A DNA stretch of 64,000 nt from Candidatus Eiseniibacteriota bacterium (GTDB lineage Bacteria > Eisenbacteria > RBG-16-71-46 > CAIMUX01): positions 248,001 through 312,000 of the forward strand of contig JADJQY010000040.1 in the NCBI GenBank assembly GCA_016712505.1. Reading direction: 5' to 3'. This document shows positions 25,123-35,093 of this stretch, piece by piece. The translations under genes and the position numbers were made by a program. The notes beneath the pieces were generated by a model. It did not search any database. It had not been told where the DNA came from and saw only the letters and a program-made list of their open reading frames with translations. How positions within the stretch are numbered: position 1 is the first letter of the stretch; each line of letters starts with the position of its first letter.

Positions 25123-28100
25123 GGCTTCGGTCTGCTCTCCACCGACCACCGAACGTGCAACACGTGAGTTTCGTCGATCAGCTTCCGGAGATCGCTCGTC
25201 AAACCGTCCAGTCCTGCCAAGGAGTTCACCTGGCGCTCTCCCTCAGTCTCGATCTCCGGCGTCGGGGGATCCGTTCGATTGGAAGGCGGCGGGTCTGGCA
25301 CCACCACCGGGGGCTTCGGGTCGACCTTGGGCTTCACCAGCTCTGCGATTAGCCGATTGGCACTTACCCTCGTCTCCCGGAGCCGGGCCGCAAGTGGCAC
25401 CGCCGTCTCGATCGCGGGGAGAGCGTGGCGAATCTCGTCCACCAGCAACTTCGCCGCCGGCTCGTCACGTTGCGACAGCGCTTGATAGATCTCCCAGGAC
25501 GCGTTCCGGAGTTCGGTCGCCACATCCGTCGCCGCCGACATGCAGCGCCCGAGTTGTGCGAAGTCTCGTGTCGTCTCATACGACGCAAGAGCCCGGACGA
25601 CATCGAGCGGACGCGTCGCGTTCAGGCTCCGCAAGAGGCGATCGCACTCCAGAAGTTCTTGTTCGCGCGGGGCCGGGGATTCGCTCGGGGCGAACTCCCG
25701 GAGAGGCGGCCCCAACTGTTCCCGGAGCGCGTCCACACCCGGCCGAAGCTTGGTCACTGCGGCGGTCACCCCTTCGGCGAACCGCTCCAGCGCCGTGGCG
25801 GTCCGATGCTCCGGGGCGGTCACCCCGAAGAGCGCCGCCGCCCTGTCCCGCGCGCTGCGCCACTCCCCCTCCGTCGGGAGTTCCTGAGGGACGAGCACCA
25901 CGTCGTCCCGCAGGTTGTCCAGTCCGGCATCGTAAGCGCCGCCGAAGAGACGGAAGCTGCAGTTGGCGTCTGCGGCGTAGCAGAGGATCAGGAAGTTCTG
26001 CACCTCAGCGGGCAATCCCATCCGCTGAGGTCGGTCCAGGTAGGTTCGGATCGCAGCGACGGTCAACTCTCCGCCCCCCTCGCGGGCATGCTCCCGATCG
26101 ATGTGCCCGCGCCAGTAGCTCGCCGGAACGAAGTGGGTGTCTCCCATCTCTCCCAGCTTGAGCGGCACCGCGATCCCGGTCATCAGGGAGCGCAGCGTCC
26201 GGTCGACGGGAAAACGGTTTCCTCCCGCCGTCCGACCTCCTTCCAGAGTGTCGTTCAGCTTGCGGAGATTCGTGATGGAAGGCTTCTCGGCAAAGTCCGG
26301 ATGACCGGGATTCTCCTGCTCCAGGACTGCGGCCAGCAACGCCTCGAGGGCGCCCTTGAGGTTCCCCCCGGCCGGAGCACCCAGTTTCACTCCCGGGTCG
26401 AGCGAGCGGAGGTGCTGACTGGCGCGCAGCGTCTCATCCACCGTACCGACCGGAGCCGCGGCGACGCCGTAGGCACCGGCGAGGATCTCCGCCATCCGGA
26501 TCCGGAGTTGCGACCGTTGGTTCTCCAGGATCACGCGCGCGCTCTGTCGCTGCACCAGCGGGAGTTCCACCGCGATCGCGTCGTACCGCTCGCCGCTCAG
26601 CAGGTGTTCGAGTCGAACCAGCTTCCCCAGATCGGAGAGTGCGCCGGCGCTCAGGAACGAGGGAATCCAGACGATGGACCGCGTCCCGGCCGGTTCGGAC
26701 TCCAGAAACGCCTCGAGCCTCGAGAGATCATCGGCCGGCGAGTGCCCCGCCGCATCGAACGGGTAGTCGATGACCAGCTTCCACCGGCTCTCGCCTCCGC
26801 GCAGAACATCCGCCCGGGCCTCACGCACGTTGAGGTAGAGCACGTCGATCGCCCGCTTGGTCTTCCGCCACTCGAACTCTCGCGGATAGACATCGTAGAG
26901 GCCGGTGCCCCCCTCGATCTCGAACGCCCGGAAGAGCAGGTCGCGGACCAGAGCCCGACGGGTCCCGTCATTGTCGTGGGACGCCACCTTCTCGATGATC
27001 GCATCGGTATCCACACCGGTGAGCTGCACCGAGAAGGTCGGGTTGCTCGTGTCGTCGCTCAGGCGGATCTCGCCCACCTGCGAGGCCCACTTTCTGACCT
27101 TGCGCAGCACCTCGTCCGCCTCCCGCCCGGGAATGGGAGTGCGGATCGTGCCATGATTGAGCATCGCGAGCTTTCGCGCGTCCAGCGACCGGAACGCCTC
27201 CGTGCTCTCCGCCAGGGCCGAGAGCAGCAAGGTCTTCACCAGACGATCGTCATTCCGGAGCGCCTGTGCTCTCTCCGGAGGTAAGGTCGAGAGCTCGGCG
27301 AACCGCGCTTGATGTTCCGCCTCGAGCATCGGCCGGAGCTTCTGCTCGTAGAGTGCTCGGGCGGCAATGAACCGCGCCCGCATGATGTCCATGAACGGCT
27401 CATCGCCGTCGGCCAGGACATCGTAGATATCGCCCACCGGCACCAGGTCCCCGACCTCGAGCGTGTCCCGGCGCTGCACGAGCAGTTCGACCAGCACCTT
27501 GATCGCGGTTCTCTCCCGCTGCAGCAGCGACGAGACGGTCACCAGTACCTCGACCAGCGCGGGGCTGAACGGATAAACCTGCCGAAACATCGCCGAGTCC
27601 CCGGTCGCCGTGAGCAGGATGTCCCGCCCGGCGCCGAGGCCTCCTTCGGTCTTCTTGAACGCGCCGTCGAGCTCCTGTCGCGCCGCCTCGCTCACCGGCT
27701 TCAGGATCCGCTTCTCGATGATCGCCGGTAGGTTGCGATCCTCGAGGCTGATCTTGCCGAATCGCGCCTCCCAGTGCTTCAGCACATCATTGAAGTTGAG
27801 CTGTTGGATCCCGGTGAACTGCTCGCCGACCAGGTCGCGCAGGTCGCGCTGCCGAGCGATGAAGCTCACGATCGGAATCGTGCGATCGGCATGCTGCGCC
27901 TCGACCAGCTTGGTCAGCTTCTGGCCCTCTTGGTTGATGAACGCCGCATCGCTCGCGTGGCTGGCCAGCCAGAGGATCAGTTCGTCGAGGAATAGAACGA
28001 GGCCGTCATATCCCAGACCGCTGGCGTGCTTCGCCACGATCTCGAGCCCGAGATCGAGATCGACGAAGCTCTCGTTCGACGACGACACGATCGTCCCGTA

Positions 28101-28793
28101 CTGGGAGAAGAACCGCTTGACCAGGCACCCCACGAGCTGGAGCCGCTGATCGTCCGCCGGTGGGGCCAGGCGCGCCCGGTCGAAGGCCTCCGCATTCCAG
28201 CTATCGGACAGATCCCCCCACCCGCTGGACTCGACCCTGCCGTCGTTCAGATGCTCGAAGAACGCAGCGTCTCCCATCTTGGCCCGGAGTCGCTCCGCGT
28301 CGTCGAAGATCGGTTCGGCGAGAAAGACGCTCGGCGGCTTCGCCTCCGGATGTAGCGCCTGCACGCGCGACAGGTACCCGTCGAAGACCGCCTGTTCCAT
28401 TCCCTCCTTTCCGACCATGTGGTACGGAACCAGGAGGAAGCGACGCCCCTGGAGCCAGGGATCATGCTTGGCGATCACCTTCGCAAGTTCGGGGACCGAT
28501 CGGGCGGCGGTGTTCCCGGTGAGCAGCAGGTGCAGGACGGCCATGAAATGGCTCTTGCCACTTCCGAAGCTTCCGTGCAGGTACGCCGCTTTGCTCGTCG
28601 CGCGCCCCCCGCCGTGCCCGAGCGCGCTTTTGATCAACTCCAGCGCCTGGTCGAACGCCTGCGCCAGCTGCGGGGTCACGACGTAGCTACCGAGCGTGGC
28701 AGCAGGATCGTTCACCCCTTCGGACAGGCGGAGGACGAAATCGCCTCTCTGCACCGACTCCGGAATCGTGATCAAATCTCGCAAGAGCGTCAT
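25119..28793 (-). CDS. pglY: BREX-2 PglY, large P-loop ATPase (BrxC-like)
   Basis: 1224 residues. Begins MTLLRDLITIPESVQRGDFV, continues LSEGVNDPAATLGSYVVT, and carries Walker A GSFGSGKSHF (residues 74-83), a Walker B-like LVLFLDELILWLA, and the SDAAFINQEGQKLTKLVEA segment usual for PglY/BrxC. The C-terminus has a Pro/Thr-rich linker (PKVDPKPPVVVPDPPPSN) and a short helical end. PglY is the largest ATPase of the system and, by analogy with BrxC, probably forms an assembly on DNA that recruits the other subunits. First gene of the four-gene operon; ribosome site GGGAG ahead of the ATG, divergent from a secreted-protein gene 158 bases away. Confidence 0.95.
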   Translation of the reverse strand: MTLLRDLITIPESVQRGDFVLRLSEGVNDPAATLGSYVVTPQLAQAFDQALELIKSALGHGGGRATSKAAYLHGSFGSGKSHFMAVLHLLLTGNTAARSVPELAKVIAKHDPWLQGRRFLLVPYHMVGKEGMEQAVFDGYLSRVQALHPEAKPPSVFLAEPIFDDAERLRAKMGDAAFFEHLNDGRVESSGWGDLSDSWNAEAFDRARLAPPADDQRLQLVGCLVKRFFSQYGTIVSSSNESFVDLDLGLEIVAKHASGLGYDGLVLFLDELILWLASHASDAAFINQEGQKLTKLVEAQHADRTIPIVSFIARQRDLRDLVGEQFTGIQQLNFNDVLKHWEARFGKISLEDRNLPAIIEKRILKPVSEAARQELDGAFKKTEGGLGAGRDILLTATGDSAMFRQVYPFSPALVEVLVTVSSLLQRERTAIKVLVELLVQRRDTLEVGDLVPVGDIYDVLADGDEPFMDIMRARFIAARALYEQKLRPMLEAEHQARFAELSTLPPERAQALRNDDRLVKTLLLSALAESTEAFRSLDARKLAMLNHGTIRTPIPGREADEVLRKVRKWASQVGEIRLSDDTSNPTFSVQLTGVDTDAIIEKVASHDNDGTRRALVRDLLFRAFEIEGGTGLYDVYPREFEWRKTKRAIDVLYLNVREARADVLRGGESRWKLVIDYPFDAAGHSPADDLSRLEAFLESEPAGTRSIVWIPSFLSAGALSDLGKLVRLEHLLSGERYDAIAVELPLVQRQSARVILENQRSQLRIRMAEILAGAYGVAAAPVGTVDETLRASQHLRSLDPGVKLGAPAGGNLKGALEALLAAVLEQENPGHPDFAEKPSITNLRKLNDTLEGGRTAGGNRFPVDRTLRSLMTGIAVPLKLGEMGDTHFVPASYWRGHIDREHAREGGGELTVAAIRTYLDRPQRMGLPAEVQNFLILCYAADANCSFRLFGGAYDAGLDNLRDDVVLVPQELPTEGEWRSARDRAAALFGVTAPEHRTATALERFAEGVTAAVTKLRPGVDALREQLGPPLREFAPSESPAPREQELLECDRLLRSLNATRPLDVVRALASYETTRDFAQLGRCMSAATDVATELRNASWEIYQALSQRDEPAAKLLVDEIRHALPAIETAVPLAARLRETRVSANRLIAELVKPKVDPKPPVVVPDPPPSNRTDPPTPEIETEGERQVNSLAGLDGLTSDLRKLIDETHVLHVRWSVESRPKP

Positions 28794-28951
28794 GCGGCTT
28801 TCATCTCCCGAGGCTTCAGGTTCACGGCCGGGACGCGAGCGCGTCGGCGGTAGATTCTATCTCGATTTCTACTTGCATGCGAGCGCGCCGCCATTAGGAT
28901 TGGTGCCGCAAGGTTCGAAGAGCAATCACCCTGGAGCCGAAGGGAGGTCGC

Positions 28952-31585
28952 ATGCTCTGCACCGCGCGTGCCGCGCTACGTCGTTTTTGGTCCGTTTCCT
29001 GTCGCTCGACCTTGGTTCATCTCGCCCTGATCCTCTGGGGATTGGGAGTCCCGCTCGCTGCGGTCGCGGGACCAAACCAGGGTGGCGCACTCCTGCTGCA
29101 CACCGATCCCGCGGTCAGCTACACCTCGGACGGCCACTACGAGGCCGCCCCGCTGCCGGATTGCGCCGCGATCCTCACCGAGCTGCCGGCAAGTCGCGCC
29201 AGCGTCGTCTGGATCCTGGCCGCCTTCTCGCCCACCGTCGCGCCGCACCTGACCGGCGCGGCATTCGCGCTCCAGTACGACCGGTCGGAGATCGCCGTGC
29301 TCCGGTCCGGTGGTTGCGGCGACCAGTTTGCCCCCGGGATCGGGTGGCCGTCCCCCGGCTCCGGGGTGCGCGTCACCTTCGACGCCCCCCGACACGCCAC
29401 TCTGATCCCGCTCGCCTGGGTTGCCGTTGCCTGCGAGTCTGGAGTCCACCCGCTCGCACTCTCGCTCGCTCCCCATCCCCAGTTCGGCGCCGTCTTCTGG
29501 GACGACTCCGTGCCGCCGGTGATCGAAACGGTCTCGGCCCTTGGCGCGCTCGGCATTGGCACCGCAGGCACCGCCCCCTGCCCGCCGCGCCTCGGAGCCT
29601 GCTGCCTACCAGGCTGCGGAATCGACTGCACGCTCCTCTCCGCCGCCGCCTGCGCCGCCGGCGGCGGGGTCTACTCCGGTGATGACGTGCCTTGCGGACC
29701 CCAGACCTGCCCCGCATACGGTGCGTGCTGCACGGACAATACACGTTGCATCGAGGTCCCCGAGATGACTTGCCTCCAGGGCGGGGGAGAGTTCCAGGGG
29801 CATTACACCACCTGCTATCCCAACCCCTGCCTCGAGCCCGGGGCCTGCTGTACTCCCGGCGAGTGCGTGGTCACCAGTCCCGAGAACTGCCAGACCATCC
29901 GTGGCATCTTCCGCGGCCAGGGCACCACCTGCACACCCACCATCTGCGATGAGGTCGGCGCCTGCTGCGGCCCCAGCGGGCACTGCGAGTTCACGAAGCG
30001 CACGTCTTGCCGCGGAACCGGGTATCAGTTCTTCGGCGGAGGAGACGGCTGCGACCCTTCCCCCTGCCCTCCCCTGGACATGGGCGCCTGCTGCCGCCCC
30101 GACGGGCATTGTTTCATGATCATCGAGGGCGGTTGCCCTCCTGCCTTCCAGTGGATGGGATTGGAGTCGGACTGCTCGCCCAATCCCTGTCCCCAACCGA
30201 CCGGCCGATGCTGCCTCAGCGACCAGACCTGCCTCGTCACAACGCTGCCTGATTGCAATCAACGAGGGGGAACCTACTGGGGGAACAACTCCGTCTGTTC
30301 GAGCGCATCGTGTCGGCCCAGCGGCGCATGCTGTCTGCCGACCTATTGCGCCTACATCACGGAAAGTGGCTGCGCCTCGGCCGGGGGCACGTTCATGGGC
30401 CCCAACGTCCCCTGCGACCCCGGCTGCCCCGAGTACGAGATCACCTGCTGCCTTCCCGATGGCTCGTGCACGCGAACTCTCCCCTCTACCTGCAGCTCTT
30501 CCGGAGGAGCCCCCGGGTACGGCGAGTGCAACGAGTGGACCTGCGCCTTCTACGAAGGAAGCTGCTGCCTCCCCACCGGCGGGTGCGTGGTCGTCCAGCC
30601 GCATCTGTGCATCGCGGCAGGCGGGGTCTTCCTCGGCTTCTTCCAGACCTGTTCCGGAGTGGAATGCGACAGCAGCTACCCCATCACCTGGCTCGGCGCC
30701 ACCAGCGGCCATGCGGAAGCCAGCGCATCGTCCGGCAATGGCGAGTGCCAGTTCCCCGCGTGGCGCGGCGAGGACGATACGACCGTCTATCCCCCCGATC
30801 CAATCCCCGGCCAGGCCATCGCCGGTGCTCCCGATGCCGGAGCCACCGCGTCCTTCAGCGAATGGACGCTCCATCTCACCGCCCATGGCAACAGTTGCTG
30901 CGAATCCTGTGAAACCGGCGCTGGCGGGTACGCCGCCGCCCACTTCGAGAGGAAGTTCAGCGTCGCCCCGACCCACCCACAAGCGCAGGTCGAGGCGGTC
31001 CCCCTCATGGTCAACCTGGAGGGAGCGCTGTACAACTATGGCGGATCCGTCTACGGAGGCTGGAAGCTCTCGCTCGACGGCCGAGTGCTCGCCGAGCGCG
31101 AGAATGGGTATCAGGACCCCCTCGACGAGCTTCACGTGTTCTGGGACACTCTGTCCGTCGGCGTCGAACACATCGTTCGGCTCGAGGCCTGGCTCAGCGT
31201 CGGCTCGAACATGAATCACGAAGAAGGCAGCTACACCGTCACCCTGGTCGGCGCGACGCCCCTTCCCGCCGACGCGGAGGAGGCAGCGTCCACCCCCCTC
31301 GTCCCAACGACGCTCGCGATCATCCCCAACCCAACCCGAACCCGCTGCCTGCTCCGAGTCACGCCCGGCGGCCCGTCGGATCTGCCGACCGTCCCCGTCT
31401 CGATCTTCGACGCCGGAGGCCGCGAAGTCCGCACTCTCCAGGCCGAGCGCACCCCCTCCGGCCACTTCGAAGCCCACTGGGACGCCACCCGAACCGGAGG
31501 CACCCCCCTCCCCGCCGGCATCTACTACGCCCGCACGCCCCTCACCGCCGGCGGCGGAGCAACCAAGCTGATCTTGCTGCGATGA
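28952..31585 (+). CDS. Large secreted protein with nine Cys-rich GACC repeats and FlgD-like sorting tail
   Basis: 877 residues. A signal sequence (LVHLALILWGLGVPLAAVAG) is followed by a beta-rich domain of about 170 residues. From about residue 210 there are nine repeats of about 40 residues, each opening with GACC or a near variant and showing CC-x(4-6)-C-x7-C-x(12-16)-C-x3-C spacing. Next comes a beta-sandwich-like region, and the C-terminus is a FlgD-Ig/T9SS-like tail (VSIFDAGGREVRTL...GTPLPAGIYYARTP). Six Cys per repeat suggest disulphide-linked modules. Probable cell-surface or extracellular protein; ligand unknown. It sits inside the defence island with good GGGAGG ribosome site, facing away from pglY, and has no obvious immune role. 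Confidence 0.85.
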   Translation: MLCTARAALRRFWSVSCRSTLVHLALILWGLGVPLAAVAGPNQGGALLLHTDPAVSYTSDGHYEAAPLPDCAAILTELPASRASVVWILAAFSPTVAPHLTGAAFALQYDRSEIAVLRSGGCGDQFAPGIGWPSPGSGVRVTFDAPRHATLIPLAWVAVACESGVHPLALSLAPHPQFGAVFWDDSVPPVIETVSALGALGIGTAGTAPCPPRLGACCLPGCGIDCTLLSAAACAAGGGVYSGDDVPCGPQTCPAYGACCTDNTRCIEVPEMTCLQGGGEFQGHYTTCYPNPCLEPGACCTPGECVVTSPENCQTIRGIFRGQGTTCTPTICDEVGACCGPSGHCEFTKRTSCRGTGYQFFGGGDGCDPSPCPPLDMGACCRPDGHCFMIIEGGCPPAFQWMGLESDCSPNPCPQPTGRCCLSDQTCLVTTLPDCNQRGGTYWGNNSVCSSASCRPSGACCLPTYCAYITESGCASAGGTFMGPNVPCDPGCPEYEITCCLPDGSCTRTLPSTCSSSGGAPGYGECNEWTCAFYEGSCCLPTGGCVVVQPHLCIAAGGVFLGFFQTCSGVECDSSYPITWLGATSGHAEASASSGNGECQFPAWRGEDDTTVYPPDPIPGQAIAGAPDAGATASFSEWTLHLTAHGNSCCESCETGAGGYAAAHFERKFSVAPTHPQAQVEAVPLMVNLEGALYNYGGSVYGGWKLSLDGRVLAERENGYQDPLDELHVFWDTLSVGVEHIVRLEAWLSVGSNMNHEEGSYTVTLVGATPLPADAEEAASTPLVPTTLAIIPNPTRTRCLLRVTPGGPSDLPTVPVSIFDAGGREVRTLQAERTPSGHFEAHWDATRTGGTPLPAGIYYARTPLTAGGGATKLILLR

Positions 31586-31904
31586 CGCGTCGCGTGCCCC
31601 AGTTCTCCCGGCGATCTTGCACCGGGATCAGAAGCACGTTGACCGCTGCACGCCGACAGCGTCGGTGCTATGCTCTCCCCGTCGCCGCGCAATGCGGCCT
31701 TGCGCGGACGACCCGAGCCGGAGGCGGACGCCAGTTCGCCCCGGCTCCCCTTTTCGCACCGCGCCGCGCCTTTGACCCATTCGAAGGTGGCAGCGAACAT
31801 CTGCACGCAGGTCGCCCAGCACGCCCAGCCCGACCCCACAGCAGCCGCAGCGCGCCACGCGCACCAGCCAGTCCGCCCCTTGGTTCCGACCTCTTGGAGT
31901 GACG
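31586..31904. other. Intergenic region upstream of the KAP operon
   Basis: No gene is supported in these 319 bases. Several open frames cross it in both directions but none has a ribosome site, domain or plausible start. A GGAG just before 31905 serves the next gene. No clear terminator follows the secreted-protein stop. Confidence 0.45.
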
Positions 31905-34309
31905 ATGACGTCTTCACCCGACGCCTTGAATACAGCACGAAGTCGCGCGCCCCGCTCATCCCCGACCCGGCGGCGGGCACGCACCATCGAGACGCTCGCG
32001 GGAATCTTCCTCGTTTCGCTCGCGACCGGTCCGTTCCTGGTGTCAATTCTCGCTCGGTCCCAGGAGGGGTGGATCACGACGACAGCGTGGCCAAGCGTCG
32101 CGATCGTCCCGATCTTCGCCCTCGGCGCACTGCTGCTGACCAGAGCGCAGGTTGGCGGATTCCGTGAACTCTGCCGCCATCCACTGGTGCCAGGTATCCT
32201 CGCGGGGTGCTTTGGCGTTTCGATCTCAACGCTCCTCACCATCGATCGCGCGATCGTCCAAGTTTCCGCGGGTCCCCCGTTCCTTCTCTCCGCCTACAGC
32301 CTCGCCTTACTGTCGCTCGTGCTTCTCGCATGCCGGTTTGGCATTCAGTGGCGGAAGGCGGCTCCGCGAGACGGTGTGGTCGACGAGTCACGCCCTCACC
32401 TCGTACTCGACCGGCCGATCGACTCCTCGCGACTCGATCGGCTCCATCGCGCCCCATTCATCGACCGCCTCGTTAGATCGTAGTCCGCCTCAACCTGTGG
32501 GATCTGTCCTCCGCGACCGATCCAGCGCACGCATCGCTGGCGGTGCTGCGAGCCACACTGTCCACCGCAACCGGGGATCCCTCCCTGGACCGGCACCTGC
32601 TCACCTACCTGCGGATCGCTTCCGCGGCTCCCAAGGTCGGCCCATTCGGCCTAACCTTGAATCTTGCGCCACCACGGGAGTCCTTTCCTGATGTTCGGGC
32701 CGCGATCGCCGCCTGCCTCAAGCGGCACCAGATCGCGCCGGTGGTGTTCGTGGATGACCTCGATCGACTGCCGGATGATGCAGCTCTCGGGGCACTCCGG
32801 GCCGTGCATCTATTGAAGGAGATCCCCGGGGTCCGGGTGGTTCTCGGCGTCGACCCTGGCGCTCTCACGCGCACGCTGGCGTCCGCGTCGCTCCCGGCGG
32901 ACTCTTACCTCGAGAAGCTTCTCGATTACCCTTTCCACTTGCCACTCGCCCCGCCACGCACACTGGCCAAGATCCTCCTCTACTCAGACGCGGATTCGAC
33001 GGACGGGATCTCCGCGATCGATCGTGTCCTGAAAGAACGACGGGTACCTGTCGACGAAGTTGCGGAATTCGACCGCGAGGTCGTGAGCGTGTGGGAGGCT
33101 GGCCTGTTTCGACTCTTCCCTACCGTCCGACACGTGAACAGGTTCGCCGCCAGGTTCGAGCACGCAGTGCTGACCTCGTACCCGGAGGTGCACCTGGTAG
33201 ATCTCTTCTTGTTGACCGTACTGGAGTCGCACCTTTCCACAGCGTGGAGCGCGGTGCGGGAGAATCAGTACTCCTTCGCTGAGCCGTGGCTCCAATTCCC
33301 CCGTCTGCGTGAGCGGATTGGTGAGCGAGCGGAGAAAGCCATGGCAGCTTCCAGAGAGACCGTTCTTGCTGATCTCGCGGGTGAAGGATTCCGAGGACAC
33401 CAGTGCGCTTGGGTACTGGCGATGCTGTTCCCATCCGTGCAGCGGGAGGTCAACGACCCGAGGATAATCACCAACCCGCCGAGGGAAGGCGGCCCAGCTC
33501 TCGCCACCCGTCGGGCGTGCCACCCTGCGATACTCGAGCGGTACTTTCTCGCCCCAGACCCCGCTCACCAGTTCTCTCATGCCGACCTGCTGCTGCTTGC
33601 CGCAGACCTGCGTACCCAGTCGACGAACGGTCCGCAGAAGTTCGCCGACCGCTACGCCGCCCTCGCGACTGACGAAGCCAAAGAAGACCTCGTTTCGCGC
33701 CTCGAGTGGCACCTCGATAGCTCCTGGGGCGACCTGAGGCGCATTGTGATGGACGGAATTGCCTTGATTCCGCCACCGATCGACAACTCCGAGCCTCTGC
33801 CACCAATCTCCCCCCGCACGCGACTGTCGGATCTAGTGGTGGACATCATTCGCATAGACGGACCAGGTGCCGCGCTTGCATTCGCGGACGCTGCGCGTGA
33901 CCTCGTCCTGCTCGCCCGCGTTGTCACGAGGCTGTTCCGGCGATCCGAGCGCGAAGATCTTGACCCGGCCGCGGCTACATCTCTACGAGACGCCATTCTG
34001 CCGCGATTTCGTCGGGAGTTCTCGCAGGAACGCCTCTCCCAGTCGTTCAGCTGGCATGCGCTCGATCTCACGGATCTTCTCGTAGCGTGGTTCGACCTGG
34101 AGTCGAAGTCGGGTAGTCGCGAGGCAGCTGGGCAGCGCGTTCGCGAGTTCACCGGCAATGCGATCTCGTCCGGATCCAACGAGTTCGCTGCTGCAAGAGA
34201 GCGTTGGCTGCACTTTTCAGCGCAAGAACGAAGCGAGTTCCCACTGTTTGCTACTGAGTCCGAGGTCAATCGAACCCTATCGACCCGCAGCGGCGATCCA
34301 GATGCCTGA
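31905..34309 (+). pseudogene. KAP-family P-loop NTPase with membrane N-terminus, Walker A segment deleted
   Basis: Two frames belong to one gene. 31905-32483 encodes transmembrane helices (TLAGIFLVSLATGPFLVSILA; SIVPIFALGALLL; SAYSLALLSLVLLACRF) then the KAP entry motif LDRPIDSSRLDRLHRAPFIDRLVRS before a TAG. In the +2 frame from about 32477 the protein resumes as IVVRLNLWDLSS, the segment that normally follows the P-loop, and continues through Walker B (PVVFVDDLDRLPDD) and the helical KAP C-domain (IPGVRVVLGVDPGALTRTL, PTVRHVNRFAARFE) to 34309. The roughly 40 residues that should hold G-x4-GK[ST] are absent. So a deletion with frameshift removed the ATP-binding loop. KAP NTPases often occur in phage-defence operons; this copy cannot hydrolyse ATP as read. 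Confidence 0.75.
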
Positions 34310-35053
34310 CGTCTCGGGGAATGGCGCTGTCGGGGACGATACTCTGGCAGGCGCCAGACGGGCGCGTCCGGAAGAACGGCTCGTGCAGGCAGTAGTGTCC
34401 CGCCTCCTTCCGGGCTGTCGCTTGCCCTACCAAAGTGATCAGTCGGATTCGCGCTCCGGATTTCAGGTCGGACTAACTGATGGTGATCGCTTTCCGCTGT
34501 AGGTCACCCGCGCGATCGATCGGCAGCGACGGGAGGTCCGAGCGGCGCTTCGCCGACACACTACGCGCGGATCCGTTCCTGCGCGCCATCCGAAAGGACA
34601 CTGGCAAGTGCAGATCCACCCGAGGGCCCGGATCGACCGCACTCCGGAGACAATCGGCTCACGCCTCGCAGAATCTCAGAATCTGGAGATTCGCCAGTTT
34701 TCCACGTAGGTCCTGTGTGAGCATTCCGACCAGGTTGATCGGCTCTATCGAGAGCTGTGCGTCCTCTTCGGGCGGACCGTTGACCGACGCGGCCCGCCGG
34801 CCATTCGAATACGTGTGCAAGGGCTAACAGCCAGCGGGCAGTTCAGCTCGGTAGTGCCTGCAGTCGAACGACTCGCCGCTGAACCGGGTCGCGGTTGGAC
34901 GCGGAGATCGTCCACAAGGGCTCAATTTCGTCGGGCCTAGGCAGAGCGAATGCTTGCAACGTGAGGCAAGGAACGGTCGTATGGTGCCGAATTGCATCCG
35001 TCGACTCTCGCACCCGCGACACAAACACGAGTCGCGCAAGCCGCGGGGTTTGA
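34302..35053 (+). pseudogene. Decayed second gene of the KAP operon, with two in-frame TAG codons
   Basis: ATG 34302 overlaps the KAP stop by 8 bases, an operon-like arrangement. One frame reads through TAG at 34500-34502 and TAG at 34707-34709 to a third TAG at 34938-34940, and looks protein-like throughout (for example RARIDRTPETIGSRLAESQNLEIRQFS, then CEHSDQVDRLYRELCVLFGRT). Both internal TAGs are followed by GTC and could each come from CAG (Gln) by one C-to-T change. From about 34890 a shifted frame (LDAEIVHKGSISSG...CRIASVDSRTRD) seems to carry the C-terminus on to TGA 35051-35053. The protein is not recognised. Exact frame assignments are uncertain because the gene has accumulated several lesions. 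Confidence 0.45.
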
Positions 35054-35093
35054 GGAGACCCGAACCAATTCACGGAGGAGCGCTAACTCGAGG

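Noticed and set aside
22396..25167. 923-residue plus-strand frame spanning pglZ
   Set aside because: Longer than pglZ but antisense to it, and pglZ has all expected metal-site motifs in the other frame. Low-complexity Arg/Leu composition marks it as a shadow.
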